DNA of 63,819 nt from Streptacidiphilus carbonis (GTDB taxonomy: Bacteria > Actinomycetota > Actinomycetes > Streptomycetales > Streptomycetaceae). Below the pieces are notes generated by a model. That model was not told the DNA's origin. It did no database searches and saw only the letters and a program-made list of their open reading frames with translations. Made by a program: the position numbers and the translations under genes. The stretch is taken from assembly GCF_000787775.1 (NCBI RefSeq), contig NZ_BBPM01000003.1, positions 205,740 through 269,558 of the forward strand, read 5' to 3'. Positions 33,264 to 43,768 of this stretch are shown one piece after another (position 1 is the stretch's first letter; the number at the start of each line of letters is the position of its first letter).

Positions 33264-33297
33264 CACAGGCCACGCACAGCCGGCTGCCGAAAGGCCG

Positions 33298-34791
33298 TCA
33301 GAGACCGTGCACCAGACGGCGGATGGAGGAAAGCGGGATGGACAGCCAGTCAGGGCGGTGCTGGGCCTCGTAGACGGCCTCGTACACCGCCTTGTCGGCC
33401 TCGAAGGCCCGCAGCGGGACGGGGTGGCACAGGGGGTCCACTCCCCCCGCCGCGGCGTAGCCCGTGCTGAACGCGCGGCGGTTGCGGACCGCCCACGCGT
33501 TGGCCCGGCGCGAGCGCCGCAGCCGTTCGGAGGCCTCCACCGGGGTCTGCGCACGGTCGACCGGGACCGGTGAGACCAGCGACAGCGCCTGCCGGGCCGC
33601 GTAGTCGAAGGACCGGAGCATTCCGGCGACATCGCGCAACGGCGGCTGCGGCAGCGCGCGGTCGGCCACCGGACGGGCCGGCTCGCCCTCGAAGTCGATG
33701 ACCGTCCAGCCGCCCGCGGAGGTCCGCAGCACCTGGCCCAGGTGCAGGTCGCCGTGGATCCGCTGGGCCTGGATGCCCCGCCCCCGCGCCGCCACCAGCA
33801 CGTACTCGTCGTACAGCCGGCCGATCCGGCCGGAGTAGACCTCCAGCCGGGGCACCGCCTCGACGGCCTCCTTCAGGCTCCGGCGCATGGCTTCGGCCTG
33901 ACTGAGTACCAGCTCCGGTCCGAGCCGGCTCGTCGGCAGGGTCGAGGCCAGGGCCTGGTGCACCCGGGCCACCGCCTCACCCAGGGCACGGGCGTCCTCG
34001 GCGAAGCCCCCGGCTGCGGGCACACCGGGGCAGGCCCCGGTGATGCAGTCCGCGGCCTGACGGACCGCCAGGTCCCAGCCGTCGCCGTCCGAGGGGAGGA
34101 ACTCCTCGACGATGCCGAGGACGAACCCCTCCCCCGCCCGGCCCTCGGTGTGCAGCCAGCCGGCCAGGTCCGGGGTGTGCGCACTGCCCGCGGCCGTCAG
34201 CGCGCCGAGCAGCTCGACCTCGGGGTGGACGCCGCGCTCGGGCTGCCTGAACCACTTGATCAGGAACTGGTTGCCGTAGACCACGGTGCTGTTGCTCTGC
34301 TCCACGGACATCGCCCGGGCCGGCAGCCCCAGCGGGACGGCGGCGATGCCGGTCGGGGTGTACTGCAGCGCGGGCGCCGAGGCGCCTTCCGTGGCGACCC
34401 GCAGCAGCGCCCCCATCAACTCGGGGTCCGCTGTGCCCTCGAAGATCCACCAGCCGTCCCAGGGGCCGCCGGTGGCCCGGCCGACGGCGGCGTCGACCAG
34501 GTGCCGCGGAAGGGTCCGGCGCAGTCCGATCAGCAGCTGGTAGACCCGGTCCGGGGTGCCCGAGTGCTGCGCGGCGACCAGCGAGTGCAGCAGCACCGCG
34601 TCGTCCCCGTCGACCAGCACCGACTCGTTGAAGGGGCGCAGCCCGTCCAGGCACCGGCCCTCCTGGGTGAACCAGCGCCGGGTCACCAGCCAGGGGGTGA
34701 GCGCGGGGAGCAGCGGTCCCAGGATCCGGCTGGCCCGGAGGGTCTGGCCGTGCTCTGCGGCAAGACAGGACTCGCATACGGCGACGGGCAT
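33298..34791 (-). CDS. mak: Maltokinase (maltose-1-phosphate forming)
   Basis: ATP-dependent kinase converting maltose to maltose 1-phosphate, the donor for GlgE. The 497 residues have a cap domain followed by an aminoglycoside-phosphotransferase-like kinase lobe: QRIHGDLHLGQVLR holds the catalytic Asp of the Brenner motif, and WTVIDFEGEPARP is the metal-binding DFE motif. VVYGNQFLIKWFRQPERGVHPEVELLGAL carries the ATP-lysine and helix-C Glu. ATG 34791 is one base after the glgE stop, so the two are coupled. The usual neighbours treS and glgB are absent. Last gene of the 21-gene block. Confidence 0.88.
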   Translation of the reverse strand: MPVAVCESCLAAEHGQTLRASRILGPLLPALTPWLVTRRWFTQEGRCLDGLRPFNESVLVDGDDAVLLHSLVAAQHSGTPDRVYQLLIGLRRTLPRHLVDAAVGRATGGPWDGWWIFEGTADPELMGALLRVATEGASAPALQYTPTGIAAVPLGLPARAMSVEQSNSTVVYGNQFLIKWFRQPERGVHPEVELLGALTAAGSAHTPDLAGWLHTEGRAGEGFVLGIVEEFLPSDGDGWDLAVRQAADCITGACPGVPAAGGFAEDARALGEAVARVHQALASTLPTSRLGPELVLSQAEAMRRSLKEAVEAVPRLEVYSGRIGRLYDEYVLVAARGRGIQAQRIHGDLHLGQVLRTSAGGWTVIDFEGEPARPVADRALPQPPLRDVAGMLRSFDYAARQALSLVSPVPVDRAQTPVEASERLRRSRRANAWAVRNRRAFSTGYAAAGGVDPLCHPVPLRAFEADKAVYEAVYEAQHRPDWLSIPLSSIRRLVHGL

Positions 34792-34792
34792 G

Positions 34793-36874
<2,082 letters not shown>

Positions 36875-36959
36875 GAGCGCTGGTCTCCTTCCGCAGGAGG
36901 ACCGGCGCACACCGTGCTGTCGTCGCCCTGCAGTCAAGGTGGGGACCCCTGATGCGGGG

Positions 36960-37571
36960 TCAGGCCGGCTGCCGGACAGGCGAGCCGCTGCGCTGTACGA
37001 GTTCGTCGATGATGGTCCGGGCGAAGAGGTGGCAGTGGTTGCCGGTGCGGGCGGTGACCAGGTCCGCGTCGACGACGACGTCCTCGTCCACATAGACGCC
37101 GCCCATGTTCTTCAGGTCGCCGAGCAGGTTGTTGTGGACCACCGCCCGGCGGCCCCGGATCACCTGCGGAACGGGGGCGACCAGCCACATGCCGTGGCAG
37201 ATGATGCCCTTGACGATGGCCGGGTCGGCGAACGCCCGACGCAGCAGCGCGGTGGCCGGCGGCAGCACGGCCGGGTCCTCGGTGTAGCGGAGCCGGTCGG
37301 CGACGATGCCGGAGGGCACGATGACGGCCGAGTAGTCCTTGAGCGCGTACTCGTCGAGCTCCTCGAAGGACTCCTCCACGGTGAACGGCATCCGGTGCTC
37401 ATGGCCGGTGAAGGTGATCTGCTGGTTGCCCCAGAGCCGGGTCAGGAAGTGGACCTCGGCGCCCTCCTCGGCGAAGCGCCGCTGGTAGTAGAGGATCTCC
37501 GGTTCGTAGAAGTCGCTCTCCATGAGCACTGCGATCTTCTGGCCGTGAAGACGAACGGTCACAGCGTCCAA
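36960..37571 (-). CDS. DJ-1/PfpI-family protein (first of three)
   Basis: A 203-residue single-domain DJ-1/PfpI protein. IAVLMESDFYEPEILYYQRRFAEEGAEVHFLT is the first beta-alpha unit, with a Glu at the family's general-base position (DFYEPE). The nucleophile elbow is KGIICHGMWL, Cys125-His126. Members act as glyoxalases/deglycases, proteases or amidase-like enzymes. It lies 7 bp after a benzoylformate-decarboxylase-like gene. A hairpin GACCCC-TGATGC-GGGGTC spans its stop codon (36944-36961). Confidence 0.87.
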   Translation of the reverse strand: MDAVTVRLHGQKIAVLMESDFYEPEILYYQRRFAEEGAEVHFLTRLWGNQQITFTGHEHRMPFTVEESFEELDEYALKDYSAVIVPSGIVADRLRYTEDPAVLPPATALLRRAFADPAIVKGIICHGMWLVAPVPQVIRGRRAVVHNNLLGDLKNMGGVYVDEDVVVDADLVTARTGNHCHLFARTIIDELVQRSGSPVRQPA

Positions 37572-37577
37572 CTCCTC

Positions 37578-39251
37578 TCAGGAGGCCCGGGCGACGACGA
37601 GGTCGATCAGGAAGGGGCCGGGGTGGGCGAGCGCCTGGGCGATGGCCGGGGCGACCTCGTCCGCCTTCTCGACCCGGACCGCGGGCACGCCCAGCGAGCG
37701 GGAGAGGGACGCGAAGTCGATCTCCGGCTGGGACAGGTCGAACATCTCCGGGAAGGCGTGGTGGCTGATCTCCTGCGCCGTCCAGTACTGCTCGATATTG
37801 GCGTCCAGCAGCCGGTAGCGGCCGTTGTTGCAGATCACGAACTTGGCGGCGATGTCGTAGCGGGCCGCGGTCCACAGCGCCTGGACGGTGTACATGCTGC
37901 CGCCGTCGCCGGTGAAGCCGAAGACGGTGCTCTCCGGGTTGGCGATCTTGGCGCCGATGGCGCCGGGGATGCCGACGCCCAGCGAGCCGCCCCGGGTGGT
38001 CTGCACCTGGCCGGGCCGGTTGGCCGGCAGGTGGCGGAAGAGCTCGGGTGAGGAAGTGAGCGCCTCGTCGAAGAGGATGCAGTCCTCGGGCAGCTGCTTG
38101 GCCAGCTCCAGCGCGAACCCGGCGGCCGTGAGCGGCTGGGTCGCCGCGTCGGCCTCGTCCTTGGCCCGCACCTCGGCCTGTGCCGCGGCCTTGCGCTCGC
38201 CCCACACCCGCAGCCGCTCGGCGGCCTGCTCGCGGTGCACCTCGGACATCCGGCCGTCCAGTGCGGCCGCCAGCCGGCCCAGGGTCTGCCTGGGGTCGGC
38301 CACCAGGCCGAGGTCGACCGGGAAGTTCTTGGCGATGGCCCCGCTGTCCAGGTCGACATGGACCACCCGGGCGTCGTCCGCGAAGACGCCCTGGAGCAGC
38401 GGGTACACCTCGGGCAGCACATAGGTGCCGCAGATCAGCACCGCGTCCGCGGCGGCGGTCACCTTGGCGCTCAGCTCTCCGAACATGTGGCCGAGCTGGC
38501 CGTGGTAGGCGGGATGGTCGGCCGGCAGGTTGACCTCGGCCCAGTCGGCGCCCCAGACCTCGGCGCCCCAGACCTCCGCCAGTCGGGCCAGCTCCCGGTG
38601 CGCGCCGGAGAAGTGGATGCCGTCGCCGGCGATGATCAGCGGATGCCGGGCGTCGGCCAGCAGTCCCGCGGCGCACTCGATGGCGGCAGGCTCGGGCAGG
38701 CTGGAGGTGCTGGGGTAGGAGGTGGGCACCACCGGCTCGTCGGTCGGACTGTCCATCACATCGGCGGGCAGCACCACCAGCACCGGTCCGTAGGGCGCGG
38801 TGCCGGCGGTCTTGAAGGCCCGCCGCAGCACCCGCAGGGTGGAGCGGGGGTCGACCACCCGGGTCGCCCACTTGGTCACCGGCTTGGCCATGCCGACCAG
38901 GTCGGCCGCCATCTGCGCCTCCATGCTGTCGTAGGCGAGACCGGACTCCCCCACCACCACGACCAGCGGGGCGTGGCCGCGCATGGCCTGGTACAGCATC
39001 CCGATGCCGTTGCCCAGGCCGACGCCGGAGTGCAGCTGCACCAGGGTCGGCTTGCGGGTGGCCCGGGCGTAGCCGTCCGCGATGCCGACGACCACCGCCT
39101 CCTGCAGGGCGAGTACGTACTCCAGTTCGGGAAAACCGCGCAGCTCGTCGAGGAAGCCCTGCTCCACGGTGCCCGGGTTGCCGAACATATGGGTGACGCC
39201 GTCGGCCCTGAACTGTTCGAGCATCGCCACGCGTGCGGGCCTGCTGGTCAT
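37578..39251 (-). CDS. ThDP-dependent benzoylformate-decarboxylase-like enzyme
   Basis: A 557-residue thiamine-diphosphate enzyme. FGNPGT (23-28) matches the FGNPGS motif of benzoylformate decarboxylase, and Glu51 in LALQEAVVVGIADGYARAT activates the cofactor. The next stretch LHSGVGLGNGIGML contains His74, corresponding to the catalytic His70 of that enzyme. The central domain has PVLVVLPADVMDSP. The cofactor motif is GFTGDGGSMYTVQALWTAARYD ending in NN (GDG...NN). It should decarboxylate or carboligate a 2-keto acid, with an aldehyde as product or substrate. The aldehyde dehydrogenase and GMC oxidases of the same block fit this chemistry. Substrate unknown. Confidence 0.83.
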   Translation of the reverse strand: MTSRPARVAMLEQFRADGVTHMFGNPGTVEQGFLDELRGFPELEYVLALQEAVVVGIADGYARATRKPTLVQLHSGVGLGNGIGMLYQAMRGHAPLVVVVGESGLAYDSMEAQMAADLVGMAKPVTKWATRVVDPRSTLRVLRRAFKTAGTAPYGPVLVVLPADVMDSPTDEPVVPTSYPSTSSLPEPAAIECAAGLLADARHPLIIAGDGIHFSGAHRELARLAEVWGAEVWGADWAEVNLPADHPAYHGQLGHMFGELSAKVTAAADAVLICGTYVLPEVYPLLQGVFADDARVVHVDLDSGAIAKNFPVDLGLVADPRQTLGRLAAALDGRMSEVHREQAAERLRVWGERKAAAQAEVRAKDEADAATQPLTAAGFALELAKQLPEDCILFDEALTSSPELFRHLPANRPGQVQTTRGGSLGVGIPGAIGAKIANPESTVFGFTGDGGSMYTVQALWTAARYDIAAKFVICNNGRYRLLDANIEQYWTAQEISHHAFPEMFDLSQPEIDFASLSRSLGVPAVRVEKADEVAPAIAQALAHPGPFLIDLVVARAS

Positions 39252-39315
39252 GGTGGTGTACCTCTCTGCGAGGGCGGTCTGCGGAGGACGGAGTCCCGTC
39301 GGGACCGGGGTGGAG

Positions 39316-39357
39316 GGGCGGCTGCCCGGGGGCGTGGGGGCAGCCGGGCAGCCGCCC
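39316..39357 (-). terminator. Perfect 13-bp hairpin between DJ-1 (second) and the ThDP enzyme
   Basis: GGGCGGCTGCCCG pairs exactly with CGGGCAGCCGCCC across a 16-nt loop, 28 nt after the stop of the upstream gene. No U-run follows, so it may act as a partial terminator, attenuator or RNA-stability element inside the operon. Confidence 0.6.
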
Positions 39358-39385
39358 GGGGGTTGGAGCAGCGGCCGGCTCCGCG

Positions 39386-40219
39386 TCAGGAGCGGAAGCC
39401 CCACTGCCGCAGCCCCTGCTCGAGGACCTCGACGACCTTCTGGCCGGTGAGGTACGAGTCCGGGGTGGAGCGCCCGGTGATGAACGGGTAGTCCACGATC
39501 ACCGAGGTCTCCCGGCCGAAGTTGCCGTGGTAGGCGCCGTCGGGGGCGGTGGCGTCGCGCAGGATGTACTCCAGCGGGTACGGCGGCGGGCCGATCACGA
39601 AGTCGGTGCCCATGAAGCCGGTGCCGTCCTTGTAGTCGTACTCGATGCAGTGGCCGGTGACGTGCTTGTTGCGGATGATGCTGGTGCGGTCGTCCTGCTC
39701 GCGGGCGAAGGCCAGGCAGGCCACGCCGTAGCACTCGGCCGCGATCGGCAGGTCCAGCCCGTGGAAGGCCAGGATCAGGTCGTGCACCCGCCAGTTGTTG
39801 GCCAGGTCCACGATCGGGCCGCTGCCGCCCACGATCAGCAGGGCGTCGTAGCGCTCCGCGATCTGCCCCTGGATGTGCTCGCGGCGGGCGTTGTACGCCT
39901 CCCAGGCGCGCAGGAAGTCCGGCTGGCTGCGGTACGGCCGGTCGGGCAGCCAGGAGGACAGGTCCAGCGGGTTGTCCAGCCGGTCGGAGGTGTCCAGGGC
40001 CCGCACCTTGGCGGCGGTCTCGGCGCTGGTGACGGAGCGTCCCAGCGGGGGGTCGACGTAGTCCGGGTCCATGCTCGGCGGCAGTGCCACCGGCCGCTTG
40101 CCCGTCGGGGTGGCGAAGCTGACGTCGTACCCGGCCGCGTCGAAGGTCTCCAGCGGGCCGATCAGCTCCTCCCCCCAGTAGCCGTACTCGGACAGGACGA
40201 TCAGGATGCGACGTGTCAT
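39386..40219 (-). CDS. DJ-1/PfpI-family protein, Hsp31-like (second of three)
   Basis: A 277-residue protein of the larger DJ-1 type. ILIVLSEYGYWGEELIGPLETFDAAGYDVSFATPTGKRP gives the first unit with a Glu in EELIGP. DALLIVGGSGPIVDLANN is the central strand. The nucleophile elbow is AAECYGVACLAF with Cys163, in place of the usual CHG. An inserted helical segment (about 80-120) is unlike the first and third DJ-1 proteins of the block. It starts 21 bp after the EthD gene. Confidence 0.83.
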   Translation of the reverse strand: MTRRILIVLSEYGYWGEELIGPLETFDAAGYDVSFATPTGKRPVALPPSMDPDYVDPPLGRSVTSAETAAKVRALDTSDRLDNPLDLSSWLPDRPYRSQPDFLRAWEAYNARREHIQGQIAERYDALLIVGGSGPIVDLANNWRVHDLILAFHGLDLPIAAECYGVACLAFAREQDDRTSIIRNKHVTGHCIEYDYKDGTGFMGTDFVIGPPPYPLEYILRDATAPDGAYHGNFGRETSVIVDYPFITGRSTPDSYLTGQKVVEVLEQGLRQWGFRS

Positions 40220-40240
40220 CGGACGGTCTCCTTCGGTCTC

Positions 40241-40927
40241 TTACTGGTCGGCGGAGCCGATCACCCAGTGCTCGCGTACGGCCATCCGGTGGATGTAGCG
40301 GGGGTCGGCGAACGACTCCAGATCGTCGAACGCGGCCCGGAACTCCTCGCTGCGGGAGGCCAGTTCCAGCGCCTCCAGGCTGTCGAAGCCGAGCTGGTAG
40401 GCGGCGTCCAGGACGGCCTCGCCGATGGCGTAGGCGCCGTCGCGGTTGTGGTTCTGCAGGTACCGGCGCAGGCCGGGGATGCGCAGCACGGTCTGCGCGT
40501 GCTCGCCCAGGCTGCGCTTGCGGAAGTCCTCCAGGTCGGTCCCGGGCGCCCGCTTGACCAGGACCACGAGCTTGACGCCCTGGTCCGGGACCGGCTCGGC
40601 GCGCAGCACATGGGCGTCGGTGTCCAGCACCACGGTGCGCCAGAACGCGGCCCAGTTGGGCTCGTCGCGCCGGGCGCCGTCGAGGAACTCGGGGGTCTGC
40701 AGCGAGGCGAGCTGCTCCTCCTCGTTCTCCAGCCAGATCTCGGCGATGCCGCTCCACAGCGGATCGGCCGGCTCGGGGCCGAACGGGACCCTGGTGTCGA
40801 TCAGGTAGCGCTTGATCTGCGGGATCCGGCTGGCGAACTGCGGGGCGTGGATCTCCAGCCAGTACCGCTGGAACTCCTGCTCGGACATGCCGGGCTTGGG
40901 GTGGGCGAAGATCAACTGGTGGATCAT
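40241..40927 (-). CDS. Tandem EthD-domain protein
   Basis: A 228-residue protein built from two EthD-like ferredoxin-fold halves. The first is MIHQLIFAHPKPGMSEQEFQRYWLEIHAPQF...IKRYLID, about 1-110, and the second KLVVLVKRAPGTDLEDFRKRSLGEHAQTVL...LRRYLQNH, about 118-225. The xxHAxx element is clear in both. EthD/Dabb-fold proteins include accessory proteins and enzymes that act on aldehydes or polyketide rings (for example OxdA-like dehydratases). Role here not assignable. Confidence 0.8.
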   Translation of the reverse strand: MIHQLIFAHPKPGMSEQEFQRYWLEIHAPQFASRIPQIKRYLIDTRVPFGPEPADPLWSGIAEIWLENEEEQLASLQTPEFLDGARRDEPNWAAFWRTVVLDTDAHVLRAEPVPDQGVKLVVLVKRAPGTDLEDFRKRSLGEHAQTVLRIPGLRRYLQNHNRDGAYAIGEAVLDAAYQLGFDSLEALELASRSEEFRAAFDDLESFADPRYIHRMAVREHWVIGSADQ

Positions 40928-40951
40928 GGGGTCTCCAACGCTCAGGTCGGG

Positions 40952-41845
40952 TCAGGTCATCGGGTGCTTGCGCAGGAACTGCTGGGCGCCGCGGGCCACC
41001 GCCAGCGGGTTCATGCTCTGCATGCCGTGGGTGGCGTTCGGCACCGCCAGGCGCTCCGCCTGCGGCAGCCACGACATCAGGAACCGCTGGGTCTCCCGGA
41101 AGCCGGGCATCGCCGACTCGCTGTCCATCCCCATCGCCGCCAGGACCGGCATCTCCGGCTTGCGCTCCACCAGCTCGTCCGCCTTGGACATGACGAAGCC
41201 CCAGTTGCTGACGGCGGGGAAGTCCACCAGGAAGGTGGTGTCCACACACTGCTCCACCCGCTCCCAGACGTTGAGCGGGCCGGTCAGCTCGACGCAGCCG
41301 AGGAAGCTGGGGCCGCAGACCGACTCCATGTAGGCGAAGGCGGCGCCGAGCTTGTCCCCGGCCTGGAACAGCTCCATCGCGCCCATGTAGGCGTCGATGT
41401 TGGCCTGCACCGCGTCCGGGGCCTCCCGGGGCAGGTAGGGCTCCAGCAGGATCGCCGAGTGGGCCCGCTCCGGGTGCGAGAGCAGGAACTGGAAGGCGAT
41501 CACACCACCGAAGGAGAAGCCCATGATGTGGGCCTTCTCGATCCCCAGGTGGTCCAGCAGCTCGGCCGCGTGGTCGGCGCCCTGCTCGATGCTGAGGGTG
41601 TCGCCCTCCAGCGTGCTGCCGTTGTAGCCGGCCCGGTAGTAGCTGATGAACTGGTACTCGTCGAACAGCTCGGGGTGGAACTGCAGCGGGGTGATCAGGC
41701 TGTCCGCGACGCTGGTGCCGTGGATGCAGAGCACGGGCTCGCCCTTGCCGACCACGGCGTAGCGCAGTTCGGCGCCGGTCACCTTGGCCGTCCGGTCGTG
41801 CTCGATGTTCCACTCGCGGCCCAGGTAGAGCGTCTCGGTCTCCAT
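40952..41845 (-). CDS. Alpha/beta-hydrolase fold protein
   Basis: A 297-residue hydrolase. The oxyanion strand is VLCIHGTSVADS. Nucleophile elbow GFSFGG places Ser111, and YYRAGYNGS precedes it. Asp is likely within MPVLAAMGMDSES, and the catalytic His is in VPNATHGMQSMNP. The lid is rich in Met/Phe. It belongs to the same operon as a second, MetX-like hydrolase but is not a close relative of it. It lies between two intra-operon structures (tandem repeat and hairpin upstream, EthD gene downstream). Confidence 0.87.
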   Translation of the reverse strand: METETLYLGREWNIEHDRTAKVTGAELRYAVVGKGEPVLCIHGTSVADSLITPLQFHPELFDEYQFISYYRAGYNGSTLEGDTLSIEQGADHAAELLDHLGIEKAHIMGFSFGGVIAFQFLLSHPERAHSAILLEPYLPREAPDAVQANIDAYMGAMELFQAGDKLGAAFAYMESVCGPSFLGCVELTGPLNVWERVEQCVDTTFLVDFPAVSNWGFVMSKADELVERKPEMPVLAAMGMDSESAMPGFRETQRFLMSWLPQAERLAVPNATHGMQSMNPLAVARGAQQFLRKHPMT

Positions 41846-41866
41846 GCCGGTCCTCTCTTCGTTCAG

Positions 41867-41947
41867 GAAGCAGGTCGGGTCGGGAAGCAGGTCGGGTCGG
41901 GAAGCAGGTCGGGTCGGGAAGCAGGTCAGGTCGGGAAGCAGGTCGGG
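41867..41947. repeat. Five tandem 17-bp repeats in an operon spacer
   Basis: The unit GAAGCAGGTCGGGTCGG is repeated head to tail at 41867, 41884, 41901, 41918 (one change) and 41935 (truncated). It lies in the leader of the alpha/beta-hydrolase gene, where it lengthens the gap after the MetX-like gene. Copy number is likely to vary by slippage. Confidence 0.8.
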
Positions 41948-41981
41948 GGCGGCGGGCCGGGAGGGGGTTCGGCCCGCCGCC
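41948..41981 (-). terminator. Perfect 11-bp hairpin after the MetX-like gene
   Basis: GGCGGCGGGCC pairs with GGCCCGCCGCC across 12 nt, 23 nt after the upstream stop. There is no U-tract. It belongs to a set of similar hairpins in this operon. Confidence 0.6.
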
Positions 41982-42004
41982 GCACCGGGGGGTGGGGCTT
42001 CGGG

Positions 42005-43012
42005 TCAGCCGTCGGCGAGCAGGGCGCGCAGCTCGGCGTCGACGGCCTTCACGTCCTGCTCGGACAGGGCGAAGGTGGCCAGGTGCCCGTAGGCGCTGAC
42101 GATCTCGCGGTACTCGGCGCCGGGGACCCGCTCGGCGTCGCGGCGGCCCTCCTCCGGCGGGAACATGAAGTCACGGGTGAACGCGACCACCAGCGTCTTG
42201 GCGGTGATCCCGGCCAGGGCCGCGGGGAGGTCGCCGCCCCGGGCGGGGTCGGCCGCCCGGGCCTTTCGGGCCTGGGCGATGATCCCGTTGGGGTCGTGCG
42301 GGGCCCAGAACGCCTCGAAGAAGCGCTTGACCACGTCCTGGGTGCTGGCGAACCCGAGCGGAGCCCACAGTTCCTCGCCCTCGCGGTAGAAGCCGATCGG
42401 CGGCAGGGTGATCGCGGTGACGTGGGCCATCCGGCGCACGCCGGCCTGCACCTCGGCCGGGTCGTTGTAGAAGCCGTTGTTCCAGGCCGGGTCGCCGGTG
42501 ATCTGCTCCTCCAGGGCGCTCAGGAGCCACTGCTTGGTCCACGGCGAAGGCATCGGCGCGCCGGCGATGGACGCCATCCGCTTGACGGCCTGCGGGAACC
42601 GCACCGCCCACTCCCAGGTCTGCAGCGCGCCCACCGACCAGCCCAGCACCAGCTGGAGCTCGGTGATGCCGAACTGCTCGGTGAGCAGCCGCTGCTGCGC
42701 GATCACGTCGTCGGCGATCCGGACCTCGGGGAAGGCGCCGCGGTCGAACGGGACGGCGGTGTTCTCCGGCGAGGTCGACGGGGCCAGGCCGAAGTGCCCG
42801 GGCATGACGATGAAGTAGCGCTCCGGGTCCAGCGGGCGGCCGGGGCCGATCCAGCGCAGCAGCGCGTCGGGCTCGGCGGCCAGGAACGCCGGGAACAGGA
42901 TGGCGTTGTCCTTGGCCGGGCTCAGCGTGCCGACGGTCTGGTAGGCGAGCTTGACGTCCGGGACGGTGACGCCGGACTGGAACGTGAAGTCGCCGAGGTT
43001 GAAGATGTCCAT
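42005..43012 (-). CDS. MetX-like alpha/beta hydrolase (homoserine O-acetyltransferase family)
   Basis: A 335-residue protein. DVKLAYQTVGTLSPAKDNAILFP is the family's first sheet, and LVLGWSVGALQTWEWAVRFP holds nucleophile Ser126. VVAFTRDFMFPPEEGRRDAERVPG gives the Asp, and SAYGHLATF the His. Compared with real MetX it lacks the usual GS...GGS spacing around the active site, so a plain acyltransferase or esterase role is as likely. ATG 43012 is preferred over an in-frame extension upstream, as it gives the normal beta-1 start. Confidence 0.82.
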   Translation of the reverse strand: MDIFNLGDFTFQSGVTVPDVKLAYQTVGTLSPAKDNAILFPAFLAAEPDALLRWIGPGRPLDPERYFIVMPGHFGLAPSTSPENTAVPFDRGAFPEVRIADDVIAQQRLLTEQFGITELQLVLGWSVGALQTWEWAVRFPQAVKRMASIAGAPMPSPWTKQWLLSALEEQITGDPAWNNGFYNDPAEVQAGVRRMAHVTAITLPPIGFYREGEELWAPLGFASTQDVVKRFFEAFWAPHDPNGIIAQARKARAADPARGGDLPAALAGITAKTLVVAFTRDFMFPPEEGRRDAERVPGAEYREIVSAYGHLATFALSEQDVKAVDAELRALLADG

Positions 43013-43074
43013 GGTGGTGTGTGCCCTTCCGGGATCTGGGAGTGCGGGTTCGGGTGCGGGACCGGCGGGGCGCC

Positions 43075-43377
43075 TCAGGGCACCAGGCCGGTCTCCTGCA
43101 GGGCCGGCATCAGGTCCTTGACCAGGTACTCGAGGTAGCTCTGACCCCACATCAGGTGCCACAGCGTGAACTTCTCGCTGAACGGCTCCCCGCGCCGGTC
43201 GGCCAGCCGCTCCTCCAGCGACCAGATGCCCGCGTCGAACTCCTGCTCGGTGAAGCCCAGGCCGAGGCCCTCGGCCGCGGCCAGCACCTCGTCCTTGCCC
43301 TGGATGCCCAGGACCGACAGCAGCGCCGGGTTCTCGTCCAGCTCGCGCAGGAAGGCGAAGAGGTTGGACTCGCTCAC
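43075..43377 (-). CDS. Nif11-domain small protein B (100 aa)
   Basis: The GTG at 43377 overlaps the stop of the preceding Nif11 gene (GTGA), so the two are translationally coupled. Residues 1-55 fit the Nif11/nitrile-hydratase-leader fold: NLFAFLRELDENPALLSVLG...VLAAAEGLGLGFTEQEF. The C-terminal half ends in FTLWHLMWGQSYLEYLVKDL. That half is shared with its neighbour (pattern TLWxxMWGxxxLxYxVxxL), so it is a conserved module, not a variable peptide core. No RiPP modifying enzyme is nearby. Function unknown; a small partner protein for a block enzyme is one reading. Confidence 0.7.
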   Translation of the reverse strand: MSESNLFAFLRELDENPALLSVLGIQGKDEVLAAAEGLGLGFTEQEFDAGIWSLEERLADRRGEPFSEKFTLWHLMWGQSYLEYLVKDLMPALQETGLVP

Positions 43378-43709
43378 TGGGTGCCCCCCGCGCCGCCGGC
43401 GGCGATCTCGGCCAGCTCCTGGTCGGAGTGGCGGGCCACCAGGTGGTTGACCACGTAGTCGAGGTGGCGCCGGCCCCACATGGCCCGCCACAGGGTGCTG
43501 CTGCCGTCGAAGGGCTGCTGGTCCTTGTCGACGATGACGCTCGCCTCCAGCCGCCCGACCACCTGCTCGACGTCCAGCACGGTGAAGGCGAAGCCCTCGT
43601 TCCTGGCGTGGAAGAGCAGCTGGGAGAGGTTGCGGCGGTCGTACTGCTCCAGCAGCGCGGGTTCGGTGCGCAGGCTGGAGAGGAACTTCACGAAGTTCTC
43701 CTGGGACAT
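43374..43709 (-). CDS. Nif11-domain small protein A (111 aa)
   Basis: ATG 43709 has GAGGAG upstream. Residues 1-50 (NFVKFLSSLRTEPALLEQYD, then LLFHARNEGFAFTVLDVEQV) match the Nif11 leader-like fold. The C-terminal part has the same TLWRAMWGRRHLDYVVNHL module as protein B, followed by an acidic and Gly-rich tail. A and B are paralogues in tandem. Nif11-type N-termini are best known as leaders of proteusins and Nif11-lanthipeptides, but no double-glycine cleavage site followed by a core is seen here. Confidence 0.7.
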   Translation of the reverse strand: MSQENFVKFLSSLRTEPALLEQYDRRNLSQLLFHARNEGFAFTVLDVEQVVGRLEASVIVDKDQQPFDGSSTLWRAMWGRRHLDYVVNHLVARHSDQELAEIAAGGAGGTQ

Positions 43710-43732
43710 CGGTGGTCTCCTCGGATCTCTGG

Positions 43733-43768
43733 ACTGCTCAGTGGCCCAGGACTGCTCAGTGGCCCAGG
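43733..43768. repeat. 18-bp tandem duplication across the stop codon of the third DJ-1 gene
   Basis: ACTGCTCAGTGGCCCAGG is present twice in direct succession (43733-43750 and 43751-43768). The gene's stop codon lies in the second copy, so the first is a recent downstream duplicate of the gene's end. Confidence 0.85.

Noticed and set aside
37578..41813. A single 1,411-codon open frame on the minus strand, and a 1,301-codon one at 39233-43138 on the plus strand
   Set aside because: Long frames without stops are expected at this G+C. The first is the ThDP enzyme frame running open upstream through other genes; the second is antisense to several genes with clear catalytic motifs and has low-complexity Arg/Gly/Val composition.
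43075..43709. A RiPP (lanthipeptide or proteusin) gene cluster based on the Nif11 domains
   Set aside because: No LanM, YcaO, radical-SAM, cyclodehydratase or C39 peptidase gene is visible, and the C-terminal halves of the two small proteins are conserved rather than variable.
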